Part shown: piece by piece, positions 54,501-64,000 of the stretch
How the letters are laid out: every line of letters begins with the position of its first letter
How positions within the stretch are numbered: position 1 is the first letter of the stretch
DNA from: Endotrypanum monterogeii
Lineage: Eukaryota > Euglenozoa > Kinetoplastea > Trypanosomatida > Trypanosomatidae
Reading direction: 5' to 3'
NCBI GenBank assembly: GCA_000333855.2
Contig: CM007327.1
Location: 344,687 to 408,686 of the forward strand
Length of the DNA: 64,000 nt
Position numbers and translations under genes: made by a program
The notes under the pieces: generated by a model
The model's input: the letters and a program-made list of their open reading frames with translations, nothing else
Told to the model about the DNA's origin: nothing
The model's database searches: none

Positions 54501-55681
54501 TTCCCTATGACACCAGTGCAGTCGAGATGGAGGATGCCACGCTGGATCTCCTTGAGGAGCGTGACATTGACCTGACCGCAGACGCGATGATGTCCATCGA
54601 CGAGGACCCTGTCACAGGTGCACACCTCAAAGTACGTAGCCAGTCTATCGAGAGTGCGCCGTACACGGAGCTGGCACCCATGGAGAGTTACCTGACAAAC
54701 GACGATTTTGAAGAGCAGGAGGAGCGCAGTGCGAACAACATCGCGGAGGCGGACACCCCTGAATCGGGAGAGGGTGAGCGGTGGAGGCTGCCGAAGGACA
54801 GCGACGACGAGGGAGCGCAATCACAGCGCGATTTTGTTGTGCGGCACTTCACGAACCCAGTGTCGTCCAAGTTGCACCATCGGTCTTCGCCGGAGCGCGT
54901 TTTCACTCACAGCCAACAGCGCAGCCCCAGCGTGAACGAGCGTGACGGCAGAGACGAGCAGCCGCACGTGGATCCACTGTCCACAGTGTCGTGGGTGCCA
55001 AAGTCGCCCTCCATTTCCAAAGTGCACCCGAGCCACCGTCGATCGCCCCACAGCGATGGGGTGAGCCAATCGCCCAACATTCACATGAACGTCGTGCAGG
55101 GGGTTGACGATACCGCCTCCGTCGACCCGAGCGATATCACTCACTCACCAATCACGAAGGCGGGGGTACATGACCTCTCGGGTGAGGGACTGTCTGTCGA
55201 CATTGCCGGGGCACCGTGTTCAAATGCTATCTCTGGAGATGACAGGCATGACGAGAGCGAGGAGGACCTGTTCAGTTACACGACGACGCAGCGCTTCTAT
55301 GATGAGAAGCGTTTCGTGCTCGAGGAGGAGAACATCCGACGTCAGCGGTTGTGCAACTGGGAGGAGGAGGAGCGCGCACAACTGGCGCAAGATGAGTTCA
55401 GTGGCTACGTTGTATTTTCTTCTGCCGCTGCAGACGGCGACACTCCCTACGCGTCCTTTGAAGGATTCGAGAACAACGATGCCCATTTCAATGCCTGCAG
55501 CCACTTGGAGAGAGGTCATGACGGCAGTAGAGCGTCTGATTACGATGAGGACGACGAACAGGCGTACTACGCTCCCAGTGTGCCGGCCGCGCTGCCATCA
55601 CTGCCACGAGCACCTCGCCCGCAAACACTGCAGAACGGTGACTACTACGTAGTCCCAACCAGCAGTGCGCCTATGAATTGA
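48565..55681 (+). CDS. Large modular type I membrane protein, copy A (interrupted by assembly gap)
   Basis: One gene broken by an N run at 52548-52648. Sized from its paralogue, the missing piece is 136 bp, not 101; this restores one frame and predicts about 2,383 residues. The start is the first ATG, followed by a signal peptide (RRCCVTLLVCVFLISVVACA). About 1,790 lumenal or extracellular residues are built of successive beta-rich modules, each with a cysteine pair (typical text: CSTG...LLLCVGYR, YYFCAV, YYACVR, LLYWCSS), with several N-x-S/T sites. One transmembrane helix (IIVTCVVVGVVLVGLFVWLL, near residue 1,800) leads to CCCP, a possible palmitoylation site. An acidic, Ser-rich cytoplasmic tail of about 555 residues follows. 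I recognise no named family. Surface or flagellar-membrane adhesion is a guess from architecture only. Confidence 0.85.
51592..52982 (+). repeat. Near-identical block shared with copy B (left member)
   Basis: 51592-52547 aligns without indels to 62551-63506 (offset 10,959), with few mismatches noticed (e.g. 51601, 51687, 51750, 51868). 52649-52982 aligns to 63643-63976 (offset 10,994). The sequence before 51592 is clearly diverged between the copies. Confidence 0.9.
52548..52648. other. Assembly gap (101 N) inside copy A
   Basis: The 101 Ns replace sequence that in the paralogue spans 63507-63642 (136 bp). The gap sits in the near-identical block, so repeat confusion is the likely cause. The surrounding coding sequence shows no biological frameshift once the length is corrected. 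Confidence 0.93.
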
Positions 55682-57673
55682 AGCCTCGCTTCTTGTGTCG
55701 TCATGATATATATATATATATATATATACATATGTATATATAGTTATATATACATCTATATATAATTACCGGTGAAAAAAAAATCCAGCTTCTCCTTGGC
55801 CTTTTCGGTTGTTACTTGAGTGCTTGACACATAATGATTTTTGTTTTTCACCTACTCCTGAAGGAGGGCAGCGTAGGAGATAGACGATGGGAAGAACCCT
55901 TCCCCCTCTGCCTCGCGTCTGCTTCTCTGACCATCTTCCCCACTCATTCGCTGCACTTCCCTCCCTCCCCATTATCGGCTGACGTGTGTCTTGGTTAGCT
56001 ACGTCAACCCTCTTTTATAATTCTCTGTTTTTTTCCCTTTGCTTCTTTCACTTAATCATATATATGTAGATGTATATATATATATATATATATTCACCAT
56101 GTTCGGTGTTATGTAGTGTAGTGAACTAGATCGCTCCTCTACTTCTGGCGTATGTCCTCTATTCCCCAGTCCGCTTTATGTCTTTTTGCCCCCTTTTTTT
56201 TTTTCTGTTTTCCCGCGTGTGTGCGTGCGTGCGTGCGTGCGTGTGTGTGCTCTTTTATTTCCTCCTTTGTTTATTTGTTGTTGTTGTGGGGATGCTTGTG
56301 GGCCAGTGCAAGAAAAAAAGGATTTGACGCTGAAGATCCCCTTCCTTCCCAACCCCTTTCTCCCTCATTCCTTTCCCCTCCTTTTTTTCTTCACGCGTCT
56401 GTGATGCAGATACACTGTGGAGGGAGGAAGGTGAAGGAGATGTCGCTTTGACTGATTTCGAAAGGGATGTCACCTCGATTCAGACACGTGCACGTTTTTT
56501 CTTCCCATATATTGAAGTTTTTTTTCGTTTTTTTTTATATCTGTGCTGCCGTACTCCCCTTCTCCTCTTTCTTCCCCCCCCCCACTCACTCATTCACAGG
56601 CCCTCCGCGAGAGGGTGTGATGGTGGGGCGATTTGTGTATTCCTTTCTTCCTCTGCTCCCTTTGTTCTTCGGACGCACATTGATATCCTACCCTACATAT
56701 ATATATATATATTATTTGCCGACATTCTCCCTGAGCTTCGTCTTCCTCGGGTATCTTCTCCCCTCTTTTTCTCACACCTTTTTTTCTCGCTATTACTCGT
56801 TTTTATTTTGACTCCTTTCCCATCTATTCCCCTCCCCCCTACCCCGTAGAAACATGCGCGGACACATGCACATAGAGGCACAGGAGAAAAAAAAAACAAT
56901 GGGTATATATGTATATATATATATATATGTATATACTCATTTATTTATTCATGTGTAAAGGAAAAAGTGCAACGGATTCTTCGAAATAAAGAGAGAAATT
57001 CCTATTCATGTATACATGTATCTATCTATATATGTATACGTATTCAGGTATGTGTATATATATATATATGTGTGTGTGTATACGTTTATGTATAGATGGT
57101 CGTATAGATAGATATTATTTAGAGAGGAAATGGGTGGGCGGGGGGGGGGAGGGCAGGCAGGCAGACAGGCAGATGGAGTCGTTCGTTTTTCTGTAGACCT
57201 GCTCAAATTCTTCGTGCACCGCTTCATTCGACAGAACTACGCACACAGCAAACGGTATATGCGTATGCATATGTCGATATACCCATGCATGTGTTTGTGT
57301 GTCTCTAAGTGTGAAAACACTTTTCCTGTTTCCTTCAATTGCGTTTGCTTCAGCGATGACTCAAATGCTTTTTTGTGTGTGTATTTATGCTACGTTGTAT
57401 TTGTGTATATATATATATATATATAAATGTTGATTTATGGATTCATACTTTGTATACACGGAAAGTACACACACGCACACAAAGTCTCCGTAACTATCTT
57501 AACTGGCCGATCGACCGACTGGCTGAATTTTTCCCCTTAGATCTTTTTTCTATGTTTTTCCTTTTTTTGTTGCTTTCTGTAGTGGGCAGCTGTGAACTCC
57601 GCTGTTGCTTCTCGTTCTTGTAAAAAAACATGTTTTGTCGCTTTCCTGTTTTCCTTTTATCTTCGCCCGATGA

Positions 57674-57718
<45 letters not shown>

Positions 57719-58818
57719 CGGAGAGGGTGCTTTGGGGGGGGGGGTCGTTCATGGGTCTGCGGTTGCGAAGCAGGCATTTTTTTTTCTTCCGCCCGCCCGC
57801 CCGCCCGTACCCCTTTCTGTGTGTGCATTTGTCTCTTAGTTTATTGTGTCGTCTCCGGAGGTTCATGCTGCCCTCCTCTACTTCCCCTTCCATCTCTCCT
57901 CCCCCCCCCTGGAGATGAGTTGTATGACGAGTACCCACATCATGGCGAGGGGTGTGCGGTAGCCTCAAGTTGGCCAGGGAGGAGTATGCCATGCAGGTGG
58001 TATGCAAAGGGGTGCTTCATCCGCATTTGAGCGAACCGCCTTCTTTAAATAAAAAAAAAAGTGCCCAACATGCATCTGAACCACTTGCTCAATCCCACAC
58101 AGCAGGCATCACCGCTGCCACCATCTGCCAGGGCCCTGGAGGGGGGGGCATATGTTCGAAGGGGGGGGTATGTGATAATCGAGGCTCCAGAGAGGCAAGG
58201 GAAATGGGGTTGTGATTGCTCTTATAGATGAACTAATGTGTTTACGGGGGATGTTCACCCTTTCGCTGGAGACGGATTGTTGTGCTTGCCTGCGATCTTA
58301 CAAGTCGGTTGTGTGTTTGATAACTATATATATATATACACATCTATATATAATTTTTTTTCGAAGAAAAGCATATACGAAAAAAAAAAACGCACCTTGG
58401 CACACCACCACTAGAGGCAGGGGTAACAGGAGAAGTGTGTGTATGTGGGGGGGGGGCTGACCGAGGGAAGCTTCCAGTGATTTCCCCATTTCTTTTTGGA
58501 AGGGGGAGAGGAGTAGGTACGCCCAAAGGCACTCGGAAATATGCAAGGTAAAATGTGTCATAACGAAAAGAACACAGACACACAGAGAGGGTTGATACGT
58601 GTGTATGTATGTGTGTGCACTTGTTGCTGCAGGCTCTGCTATCTAGTCCAGCTTTATTTCTTATACATCTGCACCGACTCACCTCTCACCCCATCTTGTA
58701 CGTCGTCGTATCTTCCACTCTTCCCCCTCCCTTCCCTGTTTTTTTTTTTTCTTGATATCTGTACTACGCCCACACTTTTCCGACTGCGTACGTTCGTTGC
58801 AGGTGTGCATCCACGCGT

Positions 58819-58854
<36 letters not shown>

Positions 58855-59379
58855 GGATATATACATACGCCTATATGTTATACGTGACACTGAGTTTTAC
58901 AAGACATCTGTCAGAGCCCTCGCTGCCATCGATTCCCCCCCCTTCTCGTCTTTCACTCTTTTTTTCCCCTCGTTCATTATCCCTGACTGCCAGGCTGGGT
59001 GTGCGCGTTTTTCATAATTACTGTCTGCGCTCGTGCCTGCGCGCGTCTGGATGCCTCTACACTTTTTGTTCTGGGAAACTTGACGGCCACCAAGCACTCT
59101 ACGCGTGCGGAGTCCACAGAGCGGGTGACGACGCAGATGCGTCACCCTTGTTCATCGCATGATGTGATCATATAAAGACACACACAAAAAAGAGAGAAAG
59201 TAAGACGAACAATAACAAAAAAAGAGGAGGTACTGTGTCTCACCTTCACCCGCCACCTACGCCCCCATCTTTTTGTGTGTGCGTGTCTGCTGGACAGGGC
59301 AAAGAGGTGGGCTGTGAGTGTTGGGGTCTCTTGCGTGTGCCAGTATACATATACATGAATATATAAATTGAATAAATAA

Positions 59380-59400
59380 ATATACATATACATATATATA

Positions 59401-59417
<17 letters not shown>
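59380..59417. repeat. Perfect 38-bp TA-rich palindrome
   Basis: Two C steps on the left (59385, 59391) are mirrored by G at 59412 and 59406, so the (TA)-based stretch is a true palindrome with 19-nt arms and no spacer. Confidence 0.8.
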
Positions 59418-59435
<18 letters not shown>

Positions 59436-59468
59436 TCTCGTTTCTGTTTTCTCAACGGCTGGCTGCAC

Positions 59469-59511
59469 TCCTCCGCCCCCCTTTTCTCCTTTGCACCCGC
59501 GTTCTTTCCAG
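59469..59511 (+). promoter_or_regulatory. Predicted spliced-leader acceptor for copy B
   Basis: A long T/C tract (ctcctccgcccccctt and on) ends in tttccag, AG at 59510-59511, 18 nt before the ATG at 59530. This is one of the cleanest acceptor signals in the window. Confidence 0.7.
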
Positions 59512-59529
59512 TGAAAAAATATTGCGCTT

Positions 59530-62500
59530 ATGAAAGCGATGGGGGGACCGTCCTCGCCATTGCCTTCACTGGTGTGTGTGGGGCTTTATGTGCTGGCACT
59601 TGTCTCGATCCTCATAGGAGCGAGGGACGTCTTTGGTGCTTCTACTGCGTCGATTACGGTATTAACGACACCGTCGCTGCCGCTCCTCGACGTACCGTTT
59701 CACGCTCACTGGTCAGATCTAGACAAAGGGTGGAGTTTATATATCTCCCTTCAAGGCAGTTGCGGCGATGTCTTTAGGGTGTCACCGGTATGCACGCTTG
59801 CTGGCGCAGTGCCTGGCAGCCGCTTTGTGAACGGAACGTGTATATTCACGGTGACAAGTGGTGCACTTAATTTCGACTTGATGTCACACCAACCCCTACC
59901 TCTGCTATACTGGTGCAGCAGCGCACATCCCGGAGCCTCGTTGGGTGTCCTGCAGATGAGCGTAGTTGCCACAACACCTCTGTATTTCTATCGTATGGAG
60001 GACAACGAGCTTCACTTGAGCGATGCTACACCGCTTGGAAGCATCATTCGCTGGTCTTCGACGCTGAGTTGTGACAGTCCTTTGGAGGACCACAAAGACG
60101 TGATGTTGTCCTATAGCCGTCTTGTTACACTGACATACACTGGATCTATCGTGTACGTGTGCGCCGCCGTCCCTACCGTGCTGGGGACCATAACAGCCAT
60201 GTTACCCCGTACAACTGTGACAGGTGTCCGCCGCTACACCATCAGTCCCAGGCGTGGTGTGCGCCATCGCACCATTGCAATGTCTTCAACGGAGTTTGGT
60301 CCAGCAAAGGCTGCTCTTTCTACTGACGGAGACTGCAGCACACTGGCACAATCCGGGCAAGTGGTGGCACAGATCGAGGGCTTCGACTTTCGCATCGAAG
60401 CCCCTCTCGGTGTGTACTACTTCTGTGTTGCCATGGAAAATGATGTCTACGCGCCGTCGAGCAACAGCTTCACTGTGGTGGAGTACGACGTGCAGCCACA
60501 CACCATGTATGCGGCCCTTGAGACTCCACTGAGGTACACCTTGGATGCAACTGGTCGTGAAGCTCAACTGGAGTTGGCTCTGTCGAGAAGGAAGGACTGT
60601 GCCGGCAGCTCGTTGGTGATACCTTGGGGAACGTCGCTGTCATGGACTGTGCACTCACCGGGCACCTACTACGCTTGTGTGCGAGACCGCGGTGCGGAGG
60701 GGACTGCTGGATTTACATCGGAGGTGAGTGTGTCAAATGTGCCGACGCTGACCTTCTCGCCATCGCCCTCGGTACTGGGGCTGCCGGTCTTGGTGACGGT
60801 CAGCCACACACTGAGCAACCAGGACTGGTTCAATGTGCGCTTGTCCGCGAACAACTCGTGCGACCCGACCGGCGCAACGGGCGCCACGCCACGTGGCAGC
60901 GCCACCGCGACGATCTACGTGCCTCTGGGAATACCAGAGAAGGTGACGTACTGCGTGTCCAACCCTCTGAGGGTAGACGACGGCGACGCCGGTGTTGTCT
61001 TGTACTATCCACTAGGCACACTATATACACGAGGCTACCGCGTGGGCCACGGTGCGCTCCGCGCGAAAGTCCAGACGACGATAACGCTGGACAGCGAGGT
61101 GCTGCTCCCCGGTGGGACTTCTGTGGTACTTGCACAAGCGACTGCCGAACACGACACCTGCGTGCGCGCGATGGCAGTCGCTGGCGTTGCCGCTTCAGGA
61201 AACTCGATGATGTTCAATGTGTCGGGGGCGTCTGCTGAATTGTCTCCCGTGATGTTCTCCTCGCCAGGTACGTGGCTGGTGTGCGTGTACGCTGGACACG
61301 AGACAGATGATAGCTATATTGCTGTTGCACAACTGCAAGTGCACAGTCATGTGGCAGTTGTCTCGCCGACCGTCTTGTTGAGCGGCGTGAAGATGGAAGT
61401 CTCTGTGTTGCGTGTCTTGCCTGGTGCTCCGGTGGGGGTGACGTCAAGCAGCATGTGCGGTCTAAACGCGGATTGGGTCGCTAATGGTACCGCAAGTGAC
61501 AGCGGCAGTGTGACGTTGTACGTGCAGGCCGCCTCGGAAGAACCCTTGCTGGTGTGCGTAGGGTACCCCACGGCGTCGGAGTCATCGGTGGACGTTGGTG
61601 TCGAGTACGTCCCTATCAGTGGACTTCAAAGCTTGCGGGTACGTGTGTACCCGAACATTGTGTACGTGAACGAAACGACGACACTAGGGTTCGCTGGTGT
61701 GAAGGGCTTGCCACCGGCCTGGTACAGTGCCGTCTTCGTCCCGGACGCCGGGTCGTGCACTACAGATGACAACCACTTACCAAGGATTATACTAGTTGCA
61801 CCCGACGCAATATCGACGACTGTGTTGCACGGAACTGTGCGTGCTGGTCAATTGAAGGCCAGCACCGTATACCGCGTCTGCGTAACCGCCAACGTTGACA
61901 GCGGCTATAACGACGCTGGTATTGTAACCGCGATGGAGGTTCCTTCGGTATCGTCGGATCCGTCGGTACCGGTGCTCGGGTTGCCAGTGCAGCTATATCT
62001 GCCACCGGGGTTCACAGACGCCACTGCCGTGACGCTGTATGTTGTGGTGAGTGGCAACGCACCGTGCAGTGGCGACATAAAGGGCACCGATGTGCACGGA
62101 CACGGCTCTCTGAACCACAGGAGCGGCGCCGATATTGCGTTTGTGACGCCAGCGCGTGCGAGTGGCGTGTACACAGTGAACGTTTGTATAGGCTCTAACG
62201 AGAGCCTCGTACCCGATGGCCTCGTAGCGGGCAGTAGTATCTCTGGAAACCTGGGGTACGCACTCGCCGCGACGCTGCACTTGGAGCAGTTTCATACCTC
62301 GATGAAATACCTGCAGCGCGGGTTGCCGAACTTGTTATCTGGCGCCCCAATGGTCGCAACAGGGTCGCTGTACATCGTTGCCTGCGACAGTGTGGAGTGC
62401 AGTGAAGCTAGCGCTGACGACGTCTGCCTTGCAAAGATTTCCCAGGGTGCGACGAGCTCTGCAACGGTTGTCCTGAGTGTGCCACTCGGGCAGTACCTCC

Positions 62501-64000
62501 TGTGCCAACACGCAACGTTGGGCAGCAAGACATCGGTGGTCGGCGCAAACACGACGGTGCAGGTGGTGGATCCGTTTCAGATGAGCACGTCGGCTGACAC
62601 CTCGAGGCTTCGTTTGTACGTACCGTTCACCGTGTCCATGTCTGGCAGTCCCGGCGGTGCGGACGCGCAGTACACGGTGAAGGCGCAGCCCGCGTCTGCG
62701 GCATGTGGCGCGATCGCTGCTGAGTCGCAGAGCTTTGTTATTGGTGGCGGCCCAACAGAGATCACCATCACGGACCTCCAACCAATGCAGGACATTCACT
62801 TCTGCGTTGAGCCATCACCGGTCGGCAGCTTCGAGGTGCTGACGGGGACGCTGCAGCACTACATGGCGCCTGTGGCGGTGATCGGCGACCGTGCGACGAC
62901 GCTGACGTCTGGCAGCGTGAGGAGTGGCGGCACGGCTGTGCTGTCGCGCACGGCGGACTGCCTGAGCGTCGTAGGTGGCGGCGGTGCGGCACCGATCACC
63001 GACGCGAGGGTGACATTCACGGTGGTGTCGTGTGGCGCGAACGCGGCTCTGACATCGCTGCACTACTGTGAGGCGGTTGGCGGCGGTGCGTACGTGACGC
63101 GCGGGCTGGTTGGGTTGCTGCGCTCGAGCGCGTGCAGCGGGGGCGCTGGCGCGAGCATCGCTGATGTGGATGCCGTGCCTGGTGCCGCGATCAGCAACTA
63201 CGGGATTGACGCTGCGTACCTGACGAGCCCGCGACTGTCTGCGTTGTCTGACTGCAGCGCGCTGCTGGACACAAGCGTTGCGAGCGTTGGGTACGCGCCG
63301 GGCGTTGGCGAGCGCGCTGCGTTCCACGTGTGCACCACGGTTGTGGGCGACGCGGGCCTGAGGTTCACGACTACGCGCCCGACGCTGCGCGTCGCGAACT
63401 GGGTCGTGTCGCCGACCGCCGCTGTGAGTCGGTACAACGCGACGGTGGGCGTTGCTGCGGGTATCGCGATGCGCGTGGACTACCCGACGCCGTCGAGCGA
63501 GACGTTCTGGAGCACTGCAAGGGACTGCAGTGTGCGGACGGCGGGTGCTGCGGGGCTGAGCGGCTCGTCGAGGACAGCAACGTACGTGACGACGGGCGTG
63601 CGTGGACTGGTGTACGTGTGCACTGTGTCTCCCCTGAGCGGGGCGACGCTGGCGGTTGCGCAGTTCCTGTCCGTGACGCCGCCTGCTGTGCAGCGCGTGG
63701 CGCCTGCTGTTGTGCGTGGCGGCGAGTACCGTGCGACGCTGGTGGTGGACGGCGCGCCGCCACTGTACTCGATGGTGCCTAGTGCGGACACTGGGTACAC
63801 GCACAGCGCGTACTACGTGAGCGAGAGCCGCGACGTGTATCTGTCCGGCAACGCGTGCTCAAGCGTGCTTGTGGGAACGCAGAAATCGACGGTGACGTCG
63901 AGCGGGAGCGTGTCGTTCGCGACGGCGGGCATTGGGGCGAGCGTGAGCACCGTGTCGCTGTGCGCGATAACCGCTGGGGGACGGGCGGCCGGGCGGTCCG
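59530..64000 (+). CDS. Large modular surface-type protein, copy B (3' end beyond window)
   Basis: Open without a stop from the ATG at 59530 to the window end, at least 1,490 residues; I read the frame codon by codon from the start to the shared block. The N-terminus has a hydrophobic signal peptide (LVCVGLYVLALVSILIGA). An in-frame Met at 59539 is an alternative start. The module order follows copy A: LPLLDV, PVCTL, LPLLYWCSS, YYFCVAM, VEYDVQPHTMYAA and YYACVRD match equivalent text there at modest identity. From about 62551 it becomes nearly identical to copy A through the modules upstream of A's transmembrane helix. The transmembrane and tail region would lie past 64000. The last 24 bases look error-prone, so the final residues are unreliable. 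Function unknown; extracellular location inferred. Confidence 0.85.
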   Translation, partial: MKAMGGPSSPLPSLVCVGLYVLALVSILIGARDVFGASTASITVLTTPSLPLLDVPFHAHWSDLDKGWSLYISLQGSCGDVFRVSPVCTLAGAVPGSRFVNGTCIFTVTSGALNFDLMSHQPLPLLYWCSSAHPGASLGVLQMSVVATTPLYFYRMEDNELHLSDATPLGSIIRWSSTLSCDSPLEDHKDVMLSYSRLVTLTYTGSIVYVCAAVPTVLGTITAMLPRTTVTGVRRYTISPRRGVRHRTIAMSSTEFGPAKAALSTDGDCSTLAQSGQVVAQIEGFDFRIEAPLGVYYFCVAMENDVYAPSSNSFTVVEYDVQPHTMYAALETPLRYTLDATGREAQLELALSRRKDCAGSSLVIPWGTSLSWTVHSPGTYYACVRDRGAEGTAGFTSEVSVSNVPTLTFSPSPSVLGLPVLVTVSHTLSNQDWFNVRLSANNSCDPTGATGATPRGSATATIYVPLGIPEKVTYCVSNPLRVDDGDAGVVLYYPLGTLYTRGYRVGHGALRAKVQTTITLDSEVLLPGGTSVVLAQATAEHDTCVRAMAVAGVAASGNSMMFNVSGASAELSPVMFSSPGTWLVCVYAGHETDDSYIAVAQLQVHSHVAVVSPTVLLSGVKMEVSVLRVLPGAPVGVTSSSMCGLNADWVANGTASDSGSVTLYVQAASEEPLLVCVGYPTASESSVDVGVEYVPISGLQSLRVRVYPNIVYVNETTTLGFAGVKGLPPAWYSAVFVPDAGSCTTDDNHLPRIILVAPDAISTTVLHGTVRAGQLKASTVYRVCVTANVDSGYNDAGIVTAMEVPSVSSDPSVPVLGLPVQLYLPPGFTDATAVTLYVVVSGNAPCSGDIKGTDVHGHGSLNHRSGADIAFVTPARASGVYTVNVCIGSNESLVPDGLVAGSSISGNLGYALAATLHLEQFHTSMKYLQRGLPNLLSGAPMVATGSLYIVACDSVECSEASADDVCLAKISQGATSSATVVLSVPLGQYLLCQHATLGSKTSVVGANTTVQVVDPFQMSTSADTSRLRLYVPFTVSMSGSPGGADAQYTVKAQPASAACGAIAAESQSFVIGGGPTEITITDLQPMQDIHFCVEPSPVGSFEVLTGTLQHYMAPVAVIGDRATTLTSGSVRSGGTAVLSRTADCLSVVGGGGAAPITDARVTFTVVSCGANAALTSLHYCEAVGGGAYVTRGLVGLLRSSACSGGAGASIADVDAVPGAAISNYGIDAAYLTSPRLSALSDCSALLDTSVASVGYAPGVGERAAFHVCTTVVGDAGLRFTTTRPTLRVANWVVSPTAAVSRYNATVGVAAGIAMRVDYPTPSSETFWSTARDCSVRTAGAAGLSGSSRTATYVTTGVRGLVYVCTVSPLSGATLAVAQFLSVTPPAVQRVAPAVVRGGEYRATLVVDGAPPLYSMVPSADTGYTHSAYYVSESRDVYLSGNACSSVLVGTQKSTVTSSGSVSFATAGIGASVSTVSLCAITAGGRAAGRS
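62551..63976 (+). repeat. Near-identical block shared with copy A (right member)
   Basis: The counterpart of 51592-52982, here without a gap. It supplies the 136 bp missing from copy A. Agreement is close until 63976, after which mismatches rise sharply. Confidence 0.9.

Larger units (their letters stand above)
55682..59529 (+). other. Longest spacer, 3.8 kb of microsatellite-rich sequence
   Basis: No gene supported. TA runs at about 55707-55760, 56064-56092, 56903-56935, 57405-57425 and 57700-57718; (GTGC)n near 56222-56243; (CA)n at 57675-57698 and 58820-58850; G-tracts 57737-57745 and 58141-58148; and the TA palindrome at 59380-59417. It separates the two surface-protein genes. Confidence 0.65.

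Noticed and set aside
62815..63804. A long minus-strand open frame (329 codons) opposite copy B, and its counterpart in copy A
   Set aside because: It is antisense to a strongly supported gene, is Arg/His/Ala-rich, and exists because GC-rich third positions suppress stops on the other strand.

Overview
The window looks like nuclear DNA of a trypanosomatid, most likely a Leishmania or close relative. All fifteen protein genes are intron-free, GC-rich at third positions, and on the + strand, as in a polycistronic transcription unit. They are separated by 0.7-3.8 kb spacers full of pyrimidine tracts, (CA)n/(TG)n and (TA)n runs. A pyrimidine tract followed by AG, the expected trans-splicing acceptor for the spliced leader, lies before most start codons. 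Genus and species are inferred; nothing here is a species-level marker.

Layout. 0-16 kb: malonyl-CoA decarboxylase, then a giant (about 3,860 aa) WD40/EF-hand-like protein. 17-21.5 kb: a small protein phosphatase 1 inhibitor (inhibitor-3/Ypi1 type) and a pseudokinase whose degenerate activation segment carries two CxxC pairs. 24-38.5 kb: three J-domain proteins with predicted membrane segments, with a very large 6-phosphofructo-2-kinase/fructose-2,6-bisphosphatase-like protein between the first and second. 39-40 kb: a 299-aa protein I do not recognise. 41.5 kb: tRNA-Arg(ACG), the only minus-strand gene, in a GC-rich patch. 42-46.2 kb: an AT-richer stretch with an RRM/proline-repeat protein and phosphoacetylglucosamine mutase. 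48.5-64 kb: two paralogous, very large secretory-pathway proteins built from cysteine-paired modules. The first has a transmembrane helix and a long acidic tail; the second runs off the window.

Most notable results. (1) The 101-N gap in the first large surface gene can be sized from its paralogue: the equivalent stretch is 136 bp. The 35-bp difference puts the two halves back into one frame, so the apparent break is an assembly artefact. (2) The paralogues are almost identical from about 51.59/62.55 kb onward but clearly diverged before that, which suggests gene conversion. (3) Many spacers hold perfect inverted repeats of unrelated sequence (stems 9-30 bp), several of them not simple repeats. 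(4) The pseudokinase and the bifunctional enzyme have lost or altered residues normally needed for kinase catalysis. (5) The last 24 bases of the window carry a burst of G-biased mismatches, as at the end of a contig.

Gene function here is metabolic (malonyl-CoA turnover, fructose-2,6-bisphosphate, UDP-GlcNAc precursor), chaperone-related, regulatory and surface-associated. As usual in trypanosomatids, adjacency does not imply a shared pathway.
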